A stretch of 64,000 nucleotides of DNA from Clostridia bacterium (GTDB lineage: Bacteria > Bacillota > Clostridia > Oscillospirales > CAG-272): assembly GCA_017501225.1 (NCBI GenBank), contig JAFVXH010000019.1, positions 124,001-188,000 on the forward strand, in the 5' to 3' direction. The translations under genes and the position numbers were made by a program. Below are positions 43,999-55,100 of the stretch, one piece after another. How positions within the stretch are numbered: the first letter of the stretch is position 1; each line of letters begins with the position of its first letter. The notes beneath the pieces were generated by a model. That model searched no databases. It saw nothing but the letters and a program-made list of their open reading frames with translations, and was not told the DNA's origin.

Positions 43999-45702
43999 TC
44001 AATTTTCTTTTTCGTAGCGTGGGAGCGGTGATTTTTCACACGCAACGGCGGATGCTGTCAAGACTGCGGGAAGTTCGGCGTCGCTTTCCACTAAGATCCC
44101 CAAGGGGAGGATTTCGGCGGCCAGCTCCGTGCCCTCCTCGAGCTTAAAGGAAAGTGCCTCGCTGCTCATATGCAAAAGTCCGTCCGTCAAGGGGCATGCG
44201 CAAACGGGATAGGAAGCATGCAGGAGCCCGCTCTGTGCCCAAGCCGTAACGGCGCGCAAAAGGGAACGCAGGGATGCAAAGTCGGGCAGTCCGTTCTGAT
44301 CCGCATCGGGCTTTAAGCAATAGATACGGCTCCCGGGTTTTGTAAGCTGAGAGGGGAATGCTTTGGTATTCCGCTTTTTCTTCCCAAGCGCAAAGACCGA
44401 CAGCCTGGGCGATTTGCAGTCCTCGGACGTGGAAATGCAGGGAGAAAAGCAGGGAATTCCAAGCTCTGCCTGTGCGCGATAGATGCCAAGGAGCACGGAA
44501 AGCGCATCCCCCACGTTCTGATCGCCAAGGGATCGGGAGGGGAGATCCAAGCCAAAGCCGATGGAAACCTCCTCGTACGGAATTCCGCTTGCGGCAAGCG
44601 CGCAGACGGGTGCCAGAGCCGTATAGAGTGCATGCAAAAAGAAGCTGTCGCGCGGGGATGCCGAGGCGGCTGCGCATAGAAGCTCTCCGCTCTCGCAAAC
44701 GTCATCGCAGCGGATCGGCGAGGTCAGCTCCCCCTCATTTTTCAGATAAGCGGATACCGTGTGCATATCGGTCAAGGCGCGCAGAAAGTCCGTTTTCCAA
44801 GTGTAGGTGACGTTCTTGCTTTGTTGCAGTGTTACGGAAGGCTCCTTTGTGGCAACACCGAATACCAGAACCTTCAGTCCCTGCGGTCCGCAAAGCTGAC
44901 GCAAGAAAGCGGGCGCGTCCTTCGTGACTCGCAGCAGGATCTCACCGCGATATCCCGTGTTCAGCTCCTGCAGGGCGATCGGCTCGTCGGGAGTTCCCAG
45001 ATGGACAAGCTCCAGGCGTGCTCCGTCTGTGACGGTCAAAAGGGAGGAAAGTAGCCCCCGCTCGGTGATTTTGACGCGATCGACGATCCGTGAGGAAATC
45101 GCTTTTTCCCGAAGCAAGGTATCGGCGGCGTCCTCGTATTCAAAAAAGAGCTGTCCCTCGGCAGGGCGCAGAAGCACGAACCAATCCCCGACCGATGCTT
45201 TTTTGACGGTTGTCTTTTCGGGAATTTGCACGCAAAACGGAGAGAGATTGCTGCTAAGGACGGTGCGATCCGTATCGCGGGAAGGAAGGTCCGAGCCCCT
45301 CTTTACTCGCGGGCAAAGCTCCTTTAGGGGATTGCGCCCTCCAACGCGCTCAAGATAGGCGTCAAGAACGGTTGCAAGCTCGAAAAGGGTTGCGGGCATG
45401 TCGGTATCCCTTGTGCATTCCCGACGCTTTTCCATCAGATCCGCAAAGGTATCGGCAACGAAATCGTCGTTGGTAAAGAGCTGGGTGGGGGCAAAATAAG
45501 ACGGAGAGGAAGCGCCTGCGAACAGTCCGTCCAGCAAGTGCATTTCCTCGATCGTTGGATCATAACGACGCTCTTTTGCATAATATTTGGCGCAAAATGC
45601 AAGGATATCTGCAGGCATTGAAAGTCCAAGATCGGATTTTGCCCGCTCCAGCATCGAGGGAGTATACGCTCCAAAGCCGCGGATATATCCCAACTGTTCC
45701 AT
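43999..45702 (-). CDS. Degenerate PurL-like protein (FGAM-synthase framework without catalytic motifs)
   Basis: A 567-residue protein with no assigned function. Segments in order fit the scaffold of PurL of Clostridia: DILAFCAKYYAKERRYDPTI then EEMHLLDGLF near residue 30-60 (PurL has FCQKYF...RDPTITE...LD before its HCRH motif), MPATLFELATVLDAYLERVG, SPFCVQIPEKTTVKKASVGD before the place of ETHNHPTE, a GLKVLVFGVATKEPSVTLQ block like the VVGEVTEEPRLVM strand of PurL, and PGSRIYCLKPDAD with LLHASYPVCACPLTDGLLHM near the end. HCRH and ETHNHP are absent, as is the glutaminase domain; full PurL is about 1,250 residues. No in-frame stop or frameshift is seen. It starts 28 bp after mtaB. It is either a pseudoenzyme or a new enzyme on this fold; the homology comes from recalled sequences. 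Confidence 0.55.
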   Translation of the reverse strand: MEQLGYIRGFGAYTPSMLERAKSDLGLSMPADILAFCAKYYAKERRYDPTIEEMHLLDGLFAGASSPSYFAPTQLFTNDDFVADTFADLMEKRRECTRDTDMPATLFELATVLDAYLERVGGRNPLKELCPRVKRGSDLPSRDTDRTVLSSNLSPFCVQIPEKTTVKKASVGDWFVLLRPAEGQLFFEYEDAADTLLREKAISSRIVDRVKITERGLLSSLLTVTDGARLELVHLGTPDEPIALQELNTGYRGEILLRVTKDAPAFLRQLCGPQGLKVLVFGVATKEPSVTLQQSKNVTYTWKTDFLRALTDMHTVSAYLKNEGELTSPIRCDDVCESGELLCAAASASPRDSFFLHALYTALAPVCALAASGIPYEEVSIGFGLDLPSRSLGDQNVGDALSVLLGIYRAQAELGIPCFSPCISTSEDCKSPRLSVFALGKKKRNTKAFPSQLTKPGSRIYCLKPDADQNGLPDFASLRSLLRAVTAWAQSGLLHASYPVCACPLTDGLLHMSSEALSFKLEEGTELAAEILPLGILVESDAELPAVLTASAVACEKSPLPRYEKEN

Positions 45703-45730
45703 ATTGCGAACCTACTTTCTTCTGAAATTT

Positions 45731-47050
45731 TTAATGGGAGGAAATCAATTCTCCAAGACAGAGCTCCTCGGTATGCCCCGTGATGTGCACGGGATGCAGC
45801 TCTGCGTTCAAGGGATGATCGGAGGGGCAGGCGACCTGCAGAAAGCTTGCGGTGTGTCCTACAGCCATGCCGTTCTGATAGGTTTCAAACAGAACCTCGA
45901 CCGTTTGCCCCTGCGCCTTTGCCAGGATCTGCTCCCGAACCTCCTTTGCTGCCTGCGACAGGATCGCGACGCGTTGCTTTTTGATCTCCGTCGGGAGCTG
46001 TCCGCTCATCGAGGCGGCAACGGTACCCTTGCGACGGGAGTAGGGGAATGCGTGAACCGTTAAGAATCCCGCGTCCCTGACAAATTGCACCGATGCCTGA
46101 AAATCCTCGTCGCTCTCCTGCGGAAATCCCACGATCATATCGGTGGTAAATTGCACGTCGGGAAATGCCGCGCGCAGACGCTCCATTCCCTCCAGAGCCA
46201 TTCTCGTATTATATTTTCGCTTCATCAGGGCAAGGATCTTATCCGACGCGCTTTGCATGGAAAGATGGAAATGGGGGGCTAAGCAGGAAAGGCGTGCGAT
46301 GCGATCCACAAATTTTTCGGTCATCAGGGAGGGATCCAGCGATCCCAGACGCACGCGACCGATATTGGGGATGCGATCGACCTCCTCTAAGAGATCTGCC
46401 AGGCGGTAATGATCCAGATCCTTGCCGTAGGAGGCGGTTTCAATGCCTGTCAGGACGATCTCGCGGCATCCACCCTCGATCAGTCCCCGTACCTCCTCCA
46501 CGATCAAAGAGGGAGCCTTGGAGCGCACACTGCCGCGTGCACTCGGAATGATGCAATAAGTACAGCGGTTTTCGCATCCGTCCTCGATCTTGACGTAGGC
46601 GCGGGTGCGGTCAAAGTGCGCAATACGCATATCCTCAAAGCCGTAGGCGTCCGGTGCAGCTCTGTCGATGCCCGGCACCTCTGCCTTTTGATTGCTTTGC
46701 AGAAGCCTTACCGCCTCGTCTATGACCGAAAGCTTCCTTGCGTTTCCGCAGACGTAGTCCACCCCCTTGATGGCGGCAACGGCATCGGGATCTGCCTGCG
46801 AAAAGCAGCCGGTTACCAGAACGTAGGCGCTCGGATTCCGGCGGATGGCACGGCGGATGAACTGTCCCGCCTTGCGGTCGGATTCGCCCGTGACCGTGCA
46901 GGTATTGATGACGTAAACGTCGCAGGGAAGCGTAGGACTCTGAACCGAAAAGCCTCTTTGTGCAAAGCCTTCCGCGATCGCCTCGGATTCATATTGATTG
47001 ACCTTGCAGCCCAAGGTATAAATTCCAACCGAGATGGGTGAATGGGACAT
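45731..47050 (-). CDS. mtaB: tRNA t6A37 methylthiotransferase MtaB
   Basis: A 439-residue radical-SAM enzyme. The UPF0004 domain has cluster cysteines in YTLGCKVNQYES, INTCTVTGESDRK and VTGCFSQ; the radical SAM motif is CENRCTYC (about 165); the C-terminus is a TRAM-like domain (about 375-435). It converts t6A37 to ms2t6A37 in tRNA-Lys, directly downstream of the chemistry of tsaB/tsaE. It has a sigma-A-like promoter and is followed by the PurL-like gene. Confidence 0.93.
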   Translation of the reverse strand: MSHSPISVGIYTLGCKVNQYESEAIAEGFAQRGFSVQSPTLPCDVYVINTCTVTGESDRKAGQFIRRAIRRNPSAYVLVTGCFSQADPDAVAAIKGVDYVCGNARKLSVIDEAVRLLQSNQKAEVPGIDRAAPDAYGFEDMRIAHFDRTRAYVKIEDGCENRCTYCIIPSARGSVRSKAPSLIVEEVRGLIEGGCREIVLTGIETASYGKDLDHYRLADLLEEVDRIPNIGRVRLGSLDPSLMTEKFVDRIARLSCLAPHFHLSMQSASDKILALMKRKYNTRMALEGMERLRAAFPDVQFTTDMIVGFPQESDEDFQASVQFVRDAGFLTVHAFPYSRRKGTVAASMSGQLPTEIKKQRVAILSQAAKEVREQILAKAQGQTVEVLFETYQNGMAVGHTASFLQVACPSDHPLNAELHPVHITGHTEELCLGELISSH

Positions 47051-47082
47051 AGGCGCTCCTTCTGAAAATGTAATCTCTCTCT

Positions 47083-47111
47083 ATTTTACCATGCTTTTGC
47101 AGTAAAGTAAA
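47083..47111 (-). promoter_or_regulatory. Sigma-A promoter for mtaB
   Basis: Minus strand TTTACT (47111-47106), 17 bp, TAAAAT (47088-47083). Confidence 0.62.
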
Positions 47112-47152
47112 TAAAAAAAGCAAAAAAAGAGTGTCGAATTTGCAAAATCCAC

Positions 47153-47181
47153 TTGAAAACTTCTTGCGCGCGTTGTATAAT
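47153..47181 (+). promoter_or_regulatory. Sigma-A promoter for upp
   Basis: TTGAAA (47153-47158), 17 bp, TATAAT (47176-47181). Confidence 0.75.
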
Positions 47182-47239
47182 GGAGATGCTAACAAGACCG
47201 TTACAAAGGATTTGTAAAGGACAACGAAGGAGAAGGATT

Positions 47240-47869
47240 ATGAGTGAACTGCACGTACTGAACCATCCCCTGATTACCCACAAGCTTTCCATTATGCGTA
47301 ACAAGAAGACCGGCTCCAAGGACTTCCGTCAGCTCCTGGAGGAGATTGCCATGCTGATGGGATATGAGCTGACACGTGATCTTCCCCTGGAGGAGATTAC
47401 GGTCGAAACTCCCGTAACCAAAACCAAAACGAAGATGATCTCGGGCAAAAAGCTCGCCATCGTTCCGATTCTGCGCGCAGGCCTTGGCATGGTGGACGGA
47501 CTTCTGGATCTGATCCCCGTTGCGAAGGTCGGACATATCGGTCTGTACCGTGAGCCCGAAACGCACAAGCCCGTGGAATATTACTGCAAGCTTCCCACCG
47601 ATATTCACGAGCGGATCGTCATTCTGGTCGATCCGATGCTGGCGACCGGCGGCTCTGCCATTGATGCCATCAATCTTTTGAAGCGCCACGGATGCAAGAA
47701 CATTCGCTTTCTGTGCTTGGTATCTGCTCCCGAGGGCGTTGCGGCTGTGCAAAAGGCACATCCCGACGTGGATATTTACACGGCGGCACTCGACGAGTGC
47801 CTGAATGAGCACGCATACATCGTTCCCGGACTGGGTGATGCCGGTGACCGTATTTTCGGAACGCAATAA
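47240..47869 (+). CDS. upp: Uracil phosphoribosyltransferase
   Basis: A 209-residue enzyme; start at 47240 ([16 protein letters not shown]) after GAAGGAGAAGG. PRPP-binding motif [15 protein letters not shown], plus [18 protein letters not shown] and [16 protein letters not shown] at the C-terminus. It salvages uracil to UMP in the cytoplasm. No uracil permease or PyrR-type leader is visible. Confidence 0.97.
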   Translation: MSELHVLNHPLITHKLSIMRNKKTGSKDFRQLLEEIAMLMGYELTRDLPLEEITVETPVTKTKTKMISGKKLAIVPILRAGLGMVDGLLDLIPVAKVGHIGLYREPETHKPVEYYCKLPTDIHERIVILVDPMLATGGSAIDAINLLKRHGCKNIRFLCLVSAPEGVAAVQKAHPDVDIYTAALDECLNEHAYIVPGLGDAGDRIFGTQ

Positions 47870-47884
47870 TACGCAAAAAAGGAG

Positions 47885-47922
47885 AGTGGGGAAGCCCCGT
47901 TGACAGGGGTCCCCACTGTTTT
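47885..47922 (+). terminator. Hairpin after upp, at the start of the RluA-family gene
   Basis: Outer stem AGTGGGGA (47885-47892) with TCCCCACT (47910-47917), an AG bulge and an inner CCCC/GGGG helix, loop of 7 bases, then GTTTTC. It could terminate upp transcripts, but it ends only 10 bases before the next start codon at 47928. Confidence 0.65.
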
Positions 47923-47927
47923 CATAG

Positions 47928-48887
47928 ATGCAAATTATCAAAATCAAGCATAACGACGCGGGACAGCGGCTGGACAAGTTTCTTTCCAAGGCGGTCAAGG
48001 GGCTTCCGCAGTCCTTGATGTATAAGTACATCCGCACCAAAAAGATCAAGGTCAACCGCGCCCGCACACAACAGAATTACATGCTTTGCGAGGGTGATGA
48101 GATCCAGCTTTTTATTCGCGAGGAGTTTTTTGCATCCCCCGAGCAGGATGCAGGAGCATTGCTTCGCATCACGCCAAAGCTTTCCATTGTGTATGAGGAC
48201 GAAAATATCATTCTGCTAAACAAGCGTCCGGGGGTCCTTGTGCACGAGGATACTGCCGCGCAGGAGAATACGCTGATCATGCACCTCAAGGCATACCTTG
48301 CACAAAAGGGGGAGTATTCTCCCGATCAGGAGCAATCCTTTGCGCCCGCGCTTTGCAATCGCATCGACCGCAACACGGGCGGAATCGTCATTGCCGCGAA
48401 AAATGCCGAGGCGTTGCGCGTGATGAATGAAAAGATCCGAAACGACGAATTGCGCAAGTTTTATCTTTGTGCCGTCCACGGAAGAATGAAAAAAAACGAA
48501 GCGACCTTGCGCGCCTTTCTGCAGAAGCGAAGCACGGAGAATATCGTAGACGTCGTGGACCAAGCGCGCACCGGGTACAAGGAGATCATTACCAAATATA
48601 AGGTCCGAGCAGAAAAGGGCGACGTTTCGCTCCTGGAGGTGGAATTGGTAACGGGAAGAACGCACCAGATCCGTGCACATCTTTCTCATATCGGGCACCC
48701 ACTGCTGGGGGACGGAAAATACGGCGTCAACCGTGCCGATCGGGAAAAGGGATACAAATTTCAGGCGCTGTATGCGTACCGTCTGCGCTTTGATTTTGCC
48801 GACCGCGAGGGAAGCCTTGGCTATCTTGACGGCAAGGAATTCTCCATTCCCATGGAGGATATTTGGTTTTTAAAGGATTTTCAGTAA
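47928..48887 (+). CDS. RluA-family rRNA/tRNA pseudouridine synthase
   Basis: A 319-residue protein. N-terminal S4 domain (about 10-70, GQRLDKFLSKAVKGLPQSLM), then the RluA catalytic domain with NRIDRNTGGIVIAAKN (catalytic Asp about 146) and GRTHQIRAHLSHIGHPLLGD. It pseudouridylates specific uridines in 23S rRNA or tRNA; RluC/RluD-type specificity cannot be told from sequence. There is no Shine-Dalgarno sequence in the usual place before the ATG; AAGGAG (47879-47884) lies on the far side of the preceding hairpin. Confidence 0.92.
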   Translation: MQIIKIKHNDAGQRLDKFLSKAVKGLPQSLMYKYIRTKKIKVNRARTQQNYMLCEGDEIQLFIREEFFASPEQDAGALLRITPKLSIVYEDENIILLNKRPGVLVHEDTAAQENTLIMHLKAYLAQKGEYSPDQEQSFAPALCNRIDRNTGGIVIAAKNAEALRVMNEKIRNDELRKFYLCAVHGRMKKNEATLRAFLQKRSTENIVDVVDQARTGYKEIITKYKVRAEKGDVSLLEVELVTGRTHQIRAHLSHIGHPLLGDGKYGVNRADREKGYKFQALYAYRLRFDFADREGSLGYLDGKEFSIPMEDIWFLKDFQ

Positions 48888-48911
48888 ATTTTGAGAAAAG
48901 GAGGGGTGAGC

Positions 48912-50525
48912 TTGAAAAATTGGCTCAAAAAGCAGCGGAATTTGTTTTTGATGCTGCTGGGAGTTTCCCTGACCGCAATCACGGTCCTGATCCCAAGGAT
49001 CGGCTTTTTGCAATGGATCACGCTCATTCCGTTCTTTATTGGACTTTATTCCTACTTTGACCAAACCGAAAGGGTGCGCTATCGGGTGGCGTATCTGTAC
49101 GGCTTTTTGGTCTGCTATTGCTACAATCTGTTTCTTTACAGCTGGTTTTTGAATCTTTACCCCTTGGATCTTGCGGGACTTGACAACGCCGCCTCTCTCG
49201 TGGTCGTCATGGCGGGCTGGCTCGGACTCTCGCTGCTGCAGGCACTCCCGGGAGGACTGATCCTTGTCGCGTACGCATATTTGCACAACAACCGACTCTT
49301 TGCAAAAGCCCCGATCCTGCGTCCCTTCGCTCTGTCCGCCCTTTGGGTGATCTGGGAGTGGTATCACACGCTTGGCTGGTGGGGTGTTCCGTGGTGTCGG
49401 CTTGCATTGGGACAGACCGAATCCCTGACCGTGCTGCAGAGCGCATCGCTCTTTGGCTCTTATTACGTTTCCTTCCTGATCCTGATCGTCAACGGGCTTT
49501 TGACCTATGCCGCAATGTATCGGAAAAGGGCGTCCGTTTGTGCCGTTTGTGCAGTCGCGCTTCTCGGAGGATCCCTGACCTACGGACTGATACGCATCTC
49601 TTTTCTGCAACAGCGGGAGCAAACGAGCCAAAAGCTTTCGGTTGCCGTCATTCAGGGAAATATCAGCTCCAACGAAAAATGGGACAGCGATACCTATCAG
49701 CGGATGAAGGACGTGCACGCAGACCTGACGAAAAAGGCGGTCGCGGACGGTGCGGAGCTTGTGCTCATGGCGGAAACCGCGCTCCCATACGTGCTCAATG
49801 AAAACGTCAGCCTTTCGTACTACGTATCCTCCTTGGCAAAAGAATGCCGCGTTCCCATCGTCGTCGGGGCACTCTACGATGACGAGGAGGGGAATGAATA
49901 CAACGCGCTTTATTACTTTGACGAAAATGGGGAGATGCAGGAGAATTTCTACGCCAAGCGTCACCTTGTGCCCTTTGGAGAATACGTGCCGTTGCGCACG
50001 CTGATTACAACCCTGATCCCGCCTCTTTCGGAGATCTCGATGCTGGAGGAGGATCTGACGGCGGGAAAGGACAGCGCGCTCTTTGAAAGCAAATGGGGAA
50101 GGCTTGGCTCTCTGATCTGCTTTGATTCGATCTACGAGGAGCTGACGAGGGAAAGCGTGCTTGACGGTGCGGAGCTGATCCTGCTTGCCACCAACGATTC
50201 CTGGTTCAAGGATTCTGCCTCAGTCTATATGCACAACGCGCAGGCAAAGCTGCGCGCCGTGGAAAGCGGGAGATGGGTCGTACGCGCGGCAAATACGGGC
50301 GTTTCCTCCATCCTCTCTCCAAGCGGGGAGCAGGTCGTACAGATCGACGCGCTGACCGAAGGGTATTCCGTTGCAAGCGTCAGCGTGCTCTGGGACAGAA
50401 CGCCTTATATGGTGCTGGGCAATCTCTTTTGCTACCTTGCGATTCTGTTCCTTTGCATACTTCTCGCCCTTGCGGCCTATCCAAAGATGGTAAAATGTCT
50501 TCATAAAGGACGGAAAAAGACTTGA
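48912..50525 (+). CDS. lnt: Apolipoprotein N-acyltransferase
   Basis: A 537-residue protein; TTG at 48912 is chosen because GGAGGGG sits 5 bases upstream. Six or so TM segments (about 8-235) precede a nitrilase-fold domain. The catalytic set is present: E288 (MAETALP), K349 (FYAKRHLVPFGEY) and C403 (LICFDSIYEEL), with Glu407-408 following. Lnt adds the third acyl chain to lipoproteins. The gene is unusual for a Gram-positive but known in some Clostridia. The TM number and the second Glu would decide whether it is a true Lnt. Lipoproteins are encoded elsewhere in the window (13696, 22901). Confidence 0.85.
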   Translation: MKNWLKKQRNLFLMLLGVSLTAITVLIPRIGFLQWITLIPFFIGLYSYFDQTERVRYRVAYLYGFLVCYCYNLFLYSWFLNLYPLDLAGLDNAASLVVVMAGWLGLSLLQALPGGLILVAYAYLHNNRLFAKAPILRPFALSALWVIWEWYHTLGWWGVPWCRLALGQTESLTVLQSASLFGSYYVSFLILIVNGLLTYAAMYRKRASVCAVCAVALLGGSLTYGLIRISFLQQREQTSQKLSVAVIQGNISSNEKWDSDTYQRMKDVHADLTKKAVADGAELVLMAETALPYVLNENVSLSYYVSSLAKECRVPIVVGALYDDEEGNEYNALYYFDENGEMQENFYAKRHLVPFGEYVPLRTLITTLIPPLSEISMLEEDLTAGKDSALFESKWGRLGSLICFDSIYEELTRESVLDGAELILLATNDSWFKDSASVYMHNAQAKLRAVESGRWVVRAANTGVSSILSPSGEQVVQIDALTEGYSVASVSVLWDRTPYMVLGNLFCYLAILFLCILLALAAYPKMVKCLHKGRKKT

Positions 50526-50547
50526 TTTTTGGTTCTTTGACCAAAAA
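50526..50547 (+). terminator. AT-rich hairpin after lnt
   Basis: A perfect 8-bp stem TTTTTGGT with ACCAAAAA and a 6-base loop, directly after the lnt stop. It has few GC pairs and no T-run after it, so it could be a weak terminator or an operator before guaB. Confidence 0.4.
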
Positions 50548-50568
50548 TGAGAAATCTTTTCTGAGATA

Positions 50569-50597
50569 TTGACAAAAAATCAAGGATTTGCTATAAT
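50569..50597 (+). promoter_or_regulatory. Sigma-A promoter for guaB
   Basis: TTGACA (50569-50574), 17 bp, TATAAT (50592-50597): perfect consensus. Confidence 0.85.
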
Positions 50598-50617
50598 ATA
50601 AAAAATATAGTTCTTGA

Positions 50618-52126
<1,509 letters not shown>

Positions 52127-52143
52127 TCCAATCTCAATAAAGA

Positions 52144-52178
52144 TAGCCGCCATCCGAACGGATGGCGGCTGTTTTTTA
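52144..52178 (+). terminator. Rho-independent terminator after guaB
   Basis: Stem AGCCGCCATCC with GGATGGCGGCT followed by GTTTTTT. Confidence 0.87.
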
Positions 52179-52189
52179 TTTGTGTGGAA

Positions 52190-55100
52190 TTATTCGCTGC
52201 GCAGAGCCTCAACGGGATTGCGTCTTGCGGCAAAGGCTGCCGGGAAGAGTCCCGCGATGACGGTCAGTGCCATGCTGATGGCAATGAGGATCAATGCGCC
52301 TCCCAAGGGGAGCGCGGCTCTGAGCGCTTCAATATTCGTCAGCTGGAACAGAATGATGTTGATGACAATGTTGAGCAGCAGCGTCGAGAGAATACCGATC
52401 ACGCCCGAAATCAAGCCGACGATCAGCGTTTCGGCATTGAACACGCGGCGCACGTCGCGCTTGGAGGCGCCGATCGAACGCAGAATGCCGATCTCCTTGG
52501 TTCTCTCCAGAACCGAGATATAGGTGATGATACCGATCATAATGGAGGAAACGATCAGGGAAATGGCAACGAACGCGACGAGGACGTAGGTGATGGCGTC
52601 GATGATGGTGGTCAGGGAGCTCATCAGGAGTCCTACGACGTCGGTGTACTCCAGACGGTCCTGCTCGGGAACGGAATCGTTATAGGCTTGAATGAAATCC
52701 TCAACCTTTGCCTTGGAATCAAAGTCGATGGCGAAGAAGTTGATGGCGGCTGGGGAGGCGGATTCCGCATCCCCCAGATCCTTCAGAACCGACTTGTAGG
52801 TGGCGTCGGTCTGGGGAGCAAGGTGATAGAGCATTTCCTCGAGCTCTACAAACTGATCGTCGGGAATGAAGCTTCCCTGAAGCAGAAGGGTGAAGCTTTC
52901 CTCGGTGATGGTCATTTCCTGAATGGCAGCGGTCATTGCGGTGTAGATCTGCTGCATCGCCTCCTCGCCGCACAGCGCGATCAGTCCGGGTGTTGCCTGC
53001 AGGGGAGGCGTCAGCTCACTGCCGGGGACGTCGGTCGTGATGCCTTGGAGGAAGAACAGGATCTGCTGTGTGGTCAGAACCGGCATCAGCTTGACAAAGG
53101 AGTCCTTTGTAACGGTTACGGGTCTTGTCATTGCGTTCAGATAGGTCAGGATGGGAGTCAGGCTCTCTCCCGTCGGATCCTTCATCATCGCGATATCCAT
53201 CATTTGCTGTACGAGCTGCGTCTGCATCTCGCTCGGCATGATCGCAAAGAAGCCGAGGAAGGACTTTGCATCGTTTACCACAAGCTGAGAGGAGAACTCG
53301 GGAGTGCTCTTGATGAGCTGCGTCATGTACGCGTAAAATTGCTCCATGGTCGCGTCATCGACCTTTTGGATCAGCTCGTGAATGTTCTCGCGGGTGTAGG
53401 GAATTCTTTCAAAGGCAAGACCGGTCAGAACGCTGTGCGTGGGAGTCGCCTTTTGCTGATTTAAGATCTCGCTGACGGCGTTTCTTGCAAGGATCTCATC
53501 GGTCAGTGCCTTGGTGTATCCGACGGCACCCGTGATAGAGCCTGCGGCAGCGCCCGCGCGCGGACGCACGATGCCCGAGATCTTCAGGGTCGTTCCGTTT
53601 TGCTTGACGAAGCCCTCCTGGTCAAATACGCCCTCACGCATGTCGTACCAAAGATCGTACTCCTTACCGTTCAAGGAGAATTTCTCGCCGCTCTTGGCGT
53701 AGAAATCCGCGGTGTTCAAAAGGAGAAATTCCATTCCGAGGAAATCCTCGAGTGCGTAGGAGGTCATATGACTGGAGGAATCGTACTCACCGTTCATCAT
53801 CAGGTTTTCCATAATGTCCTCAAGCTCGCTCTGATCCAGCACACCCAGCATATACAGCGTCATTTTGCTGATCTGGTTGTTCTGATTGACAACGAGAACG
53901 ACCTCGTTTGCCGCCTGCGGCCAGTGGCTGCCTTCGCCAACCAATTCGTATTGCTGGTCCAGAAGCTCCTGATTGTTGATCATTTCCGACATGACGTTAA
54001 AGCCTGCCGCAGAACCCATGGTGTCCATCATTTCGGTAATACCGGAGAATGCAGGACCCATATTTTCAAAAATGGTGGTGGGGCTGATCTGCGTCTTTCC
54101 GTCCGCGGTAAAGATCTGCAGGTCGAAATCATAGGTGTATTGGATATCGCTGACGCAGTCCTTGATCTCGTCGTAGTGCTCCTCAATATATTTTTTGAAG
54201 GCGGCAAGGTTGTTGCTCTTCGTAGCACTCAGAGCGGACATCATAGCACCCATGGAGTCGTCGACGTAGATCTTGTTTTCGTCAAAGTCTGTGTTTTCCT
54301 GCAGCTCCTTGACCTCGGTCATGGCGGAGAGCATGCTGGCAAAATCCTGCGTTTCCTTCTCAATCGTCAGAGGATAGGTCGAAAGCGTATCCTGCTGAAC
54401 CGAGGCGATATAAGCGTTGACACCCGTGGATACCGATAGGATCAGCGCAATGCCGATGATACCGATCGAGCCCGCGAAGGAGGTCATGAAGGTGCGCCCC
54501 TTCTTGGTAAGCAGATTGTTGAAGGAAAGCGAGAGGGCGGTCCAGAAGGACATGGATTTTTTACCCTTTGCCGCGTTCCTTTTGCGCTCCTTTTTGCTTG
54601 GGCGTTCAATGGCGCTTTCGTCCTCATCCGAAACGTAAGGATTGCTGTCGTCCACCACGACACCGTCCAAAAGACGGATGATGCGGTTGGAGTAGGTTTG
54701 TGCCAGCTCGGGATTGTGCGTGACCATGATGATCAGCTTCTTTGCGGAAATGTTTTTCAGGATTTCCATGATCTGAATACTCGTTTGCGTATCCAGAGCA
54801 CCCGTAGGCTCATCGGCAAGCAGAATATCGGGATCGTTGATCAGCGCACGCGCGATGGCAACGCGCTGCATCTGTCCTCCCGAGAGCTGATTGGGCTTTT
54901 TGTGAATATGATCCGCAAGTCCTACCTCGGTCAAAGCCTCAATTGCACGTGCACGGCGCTCGTTGGCGGAGATGCCGGAAAGCGTGAGTGCCAATTCTAC
55001 GTTGGCAAGCACCGTCTGGTGGGGAATGAGGTTATAGCTTTGAAATACAAAGCCGATGGAATGATTGCGGTAGGTATCCCAATCCGCGTCGCAGTAATCC

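Noticed and set aside
44144..44810. Several shorter frames inside the PurL-like gene, suggesting a frameshift
   Set aside because: The 567-codon frame is uninterrupted, and the alternative frames have Arg/Ser-rich shadow composition, so I found no reason to call a pseudogene.
47900..47928. TTGACA as a promoter for the RluA-family gene
   Set aside because: The TTGACA lies in the hairpin loop and the sequence 17 bp on (CATAGA) is not a -10 box.
52184..53464. 426-residue plus-strand open frame within the MacB-like gene
   Set aside because: Gly/Asp/His-rich translation typical of the antisense of a coding region; no initiation site.
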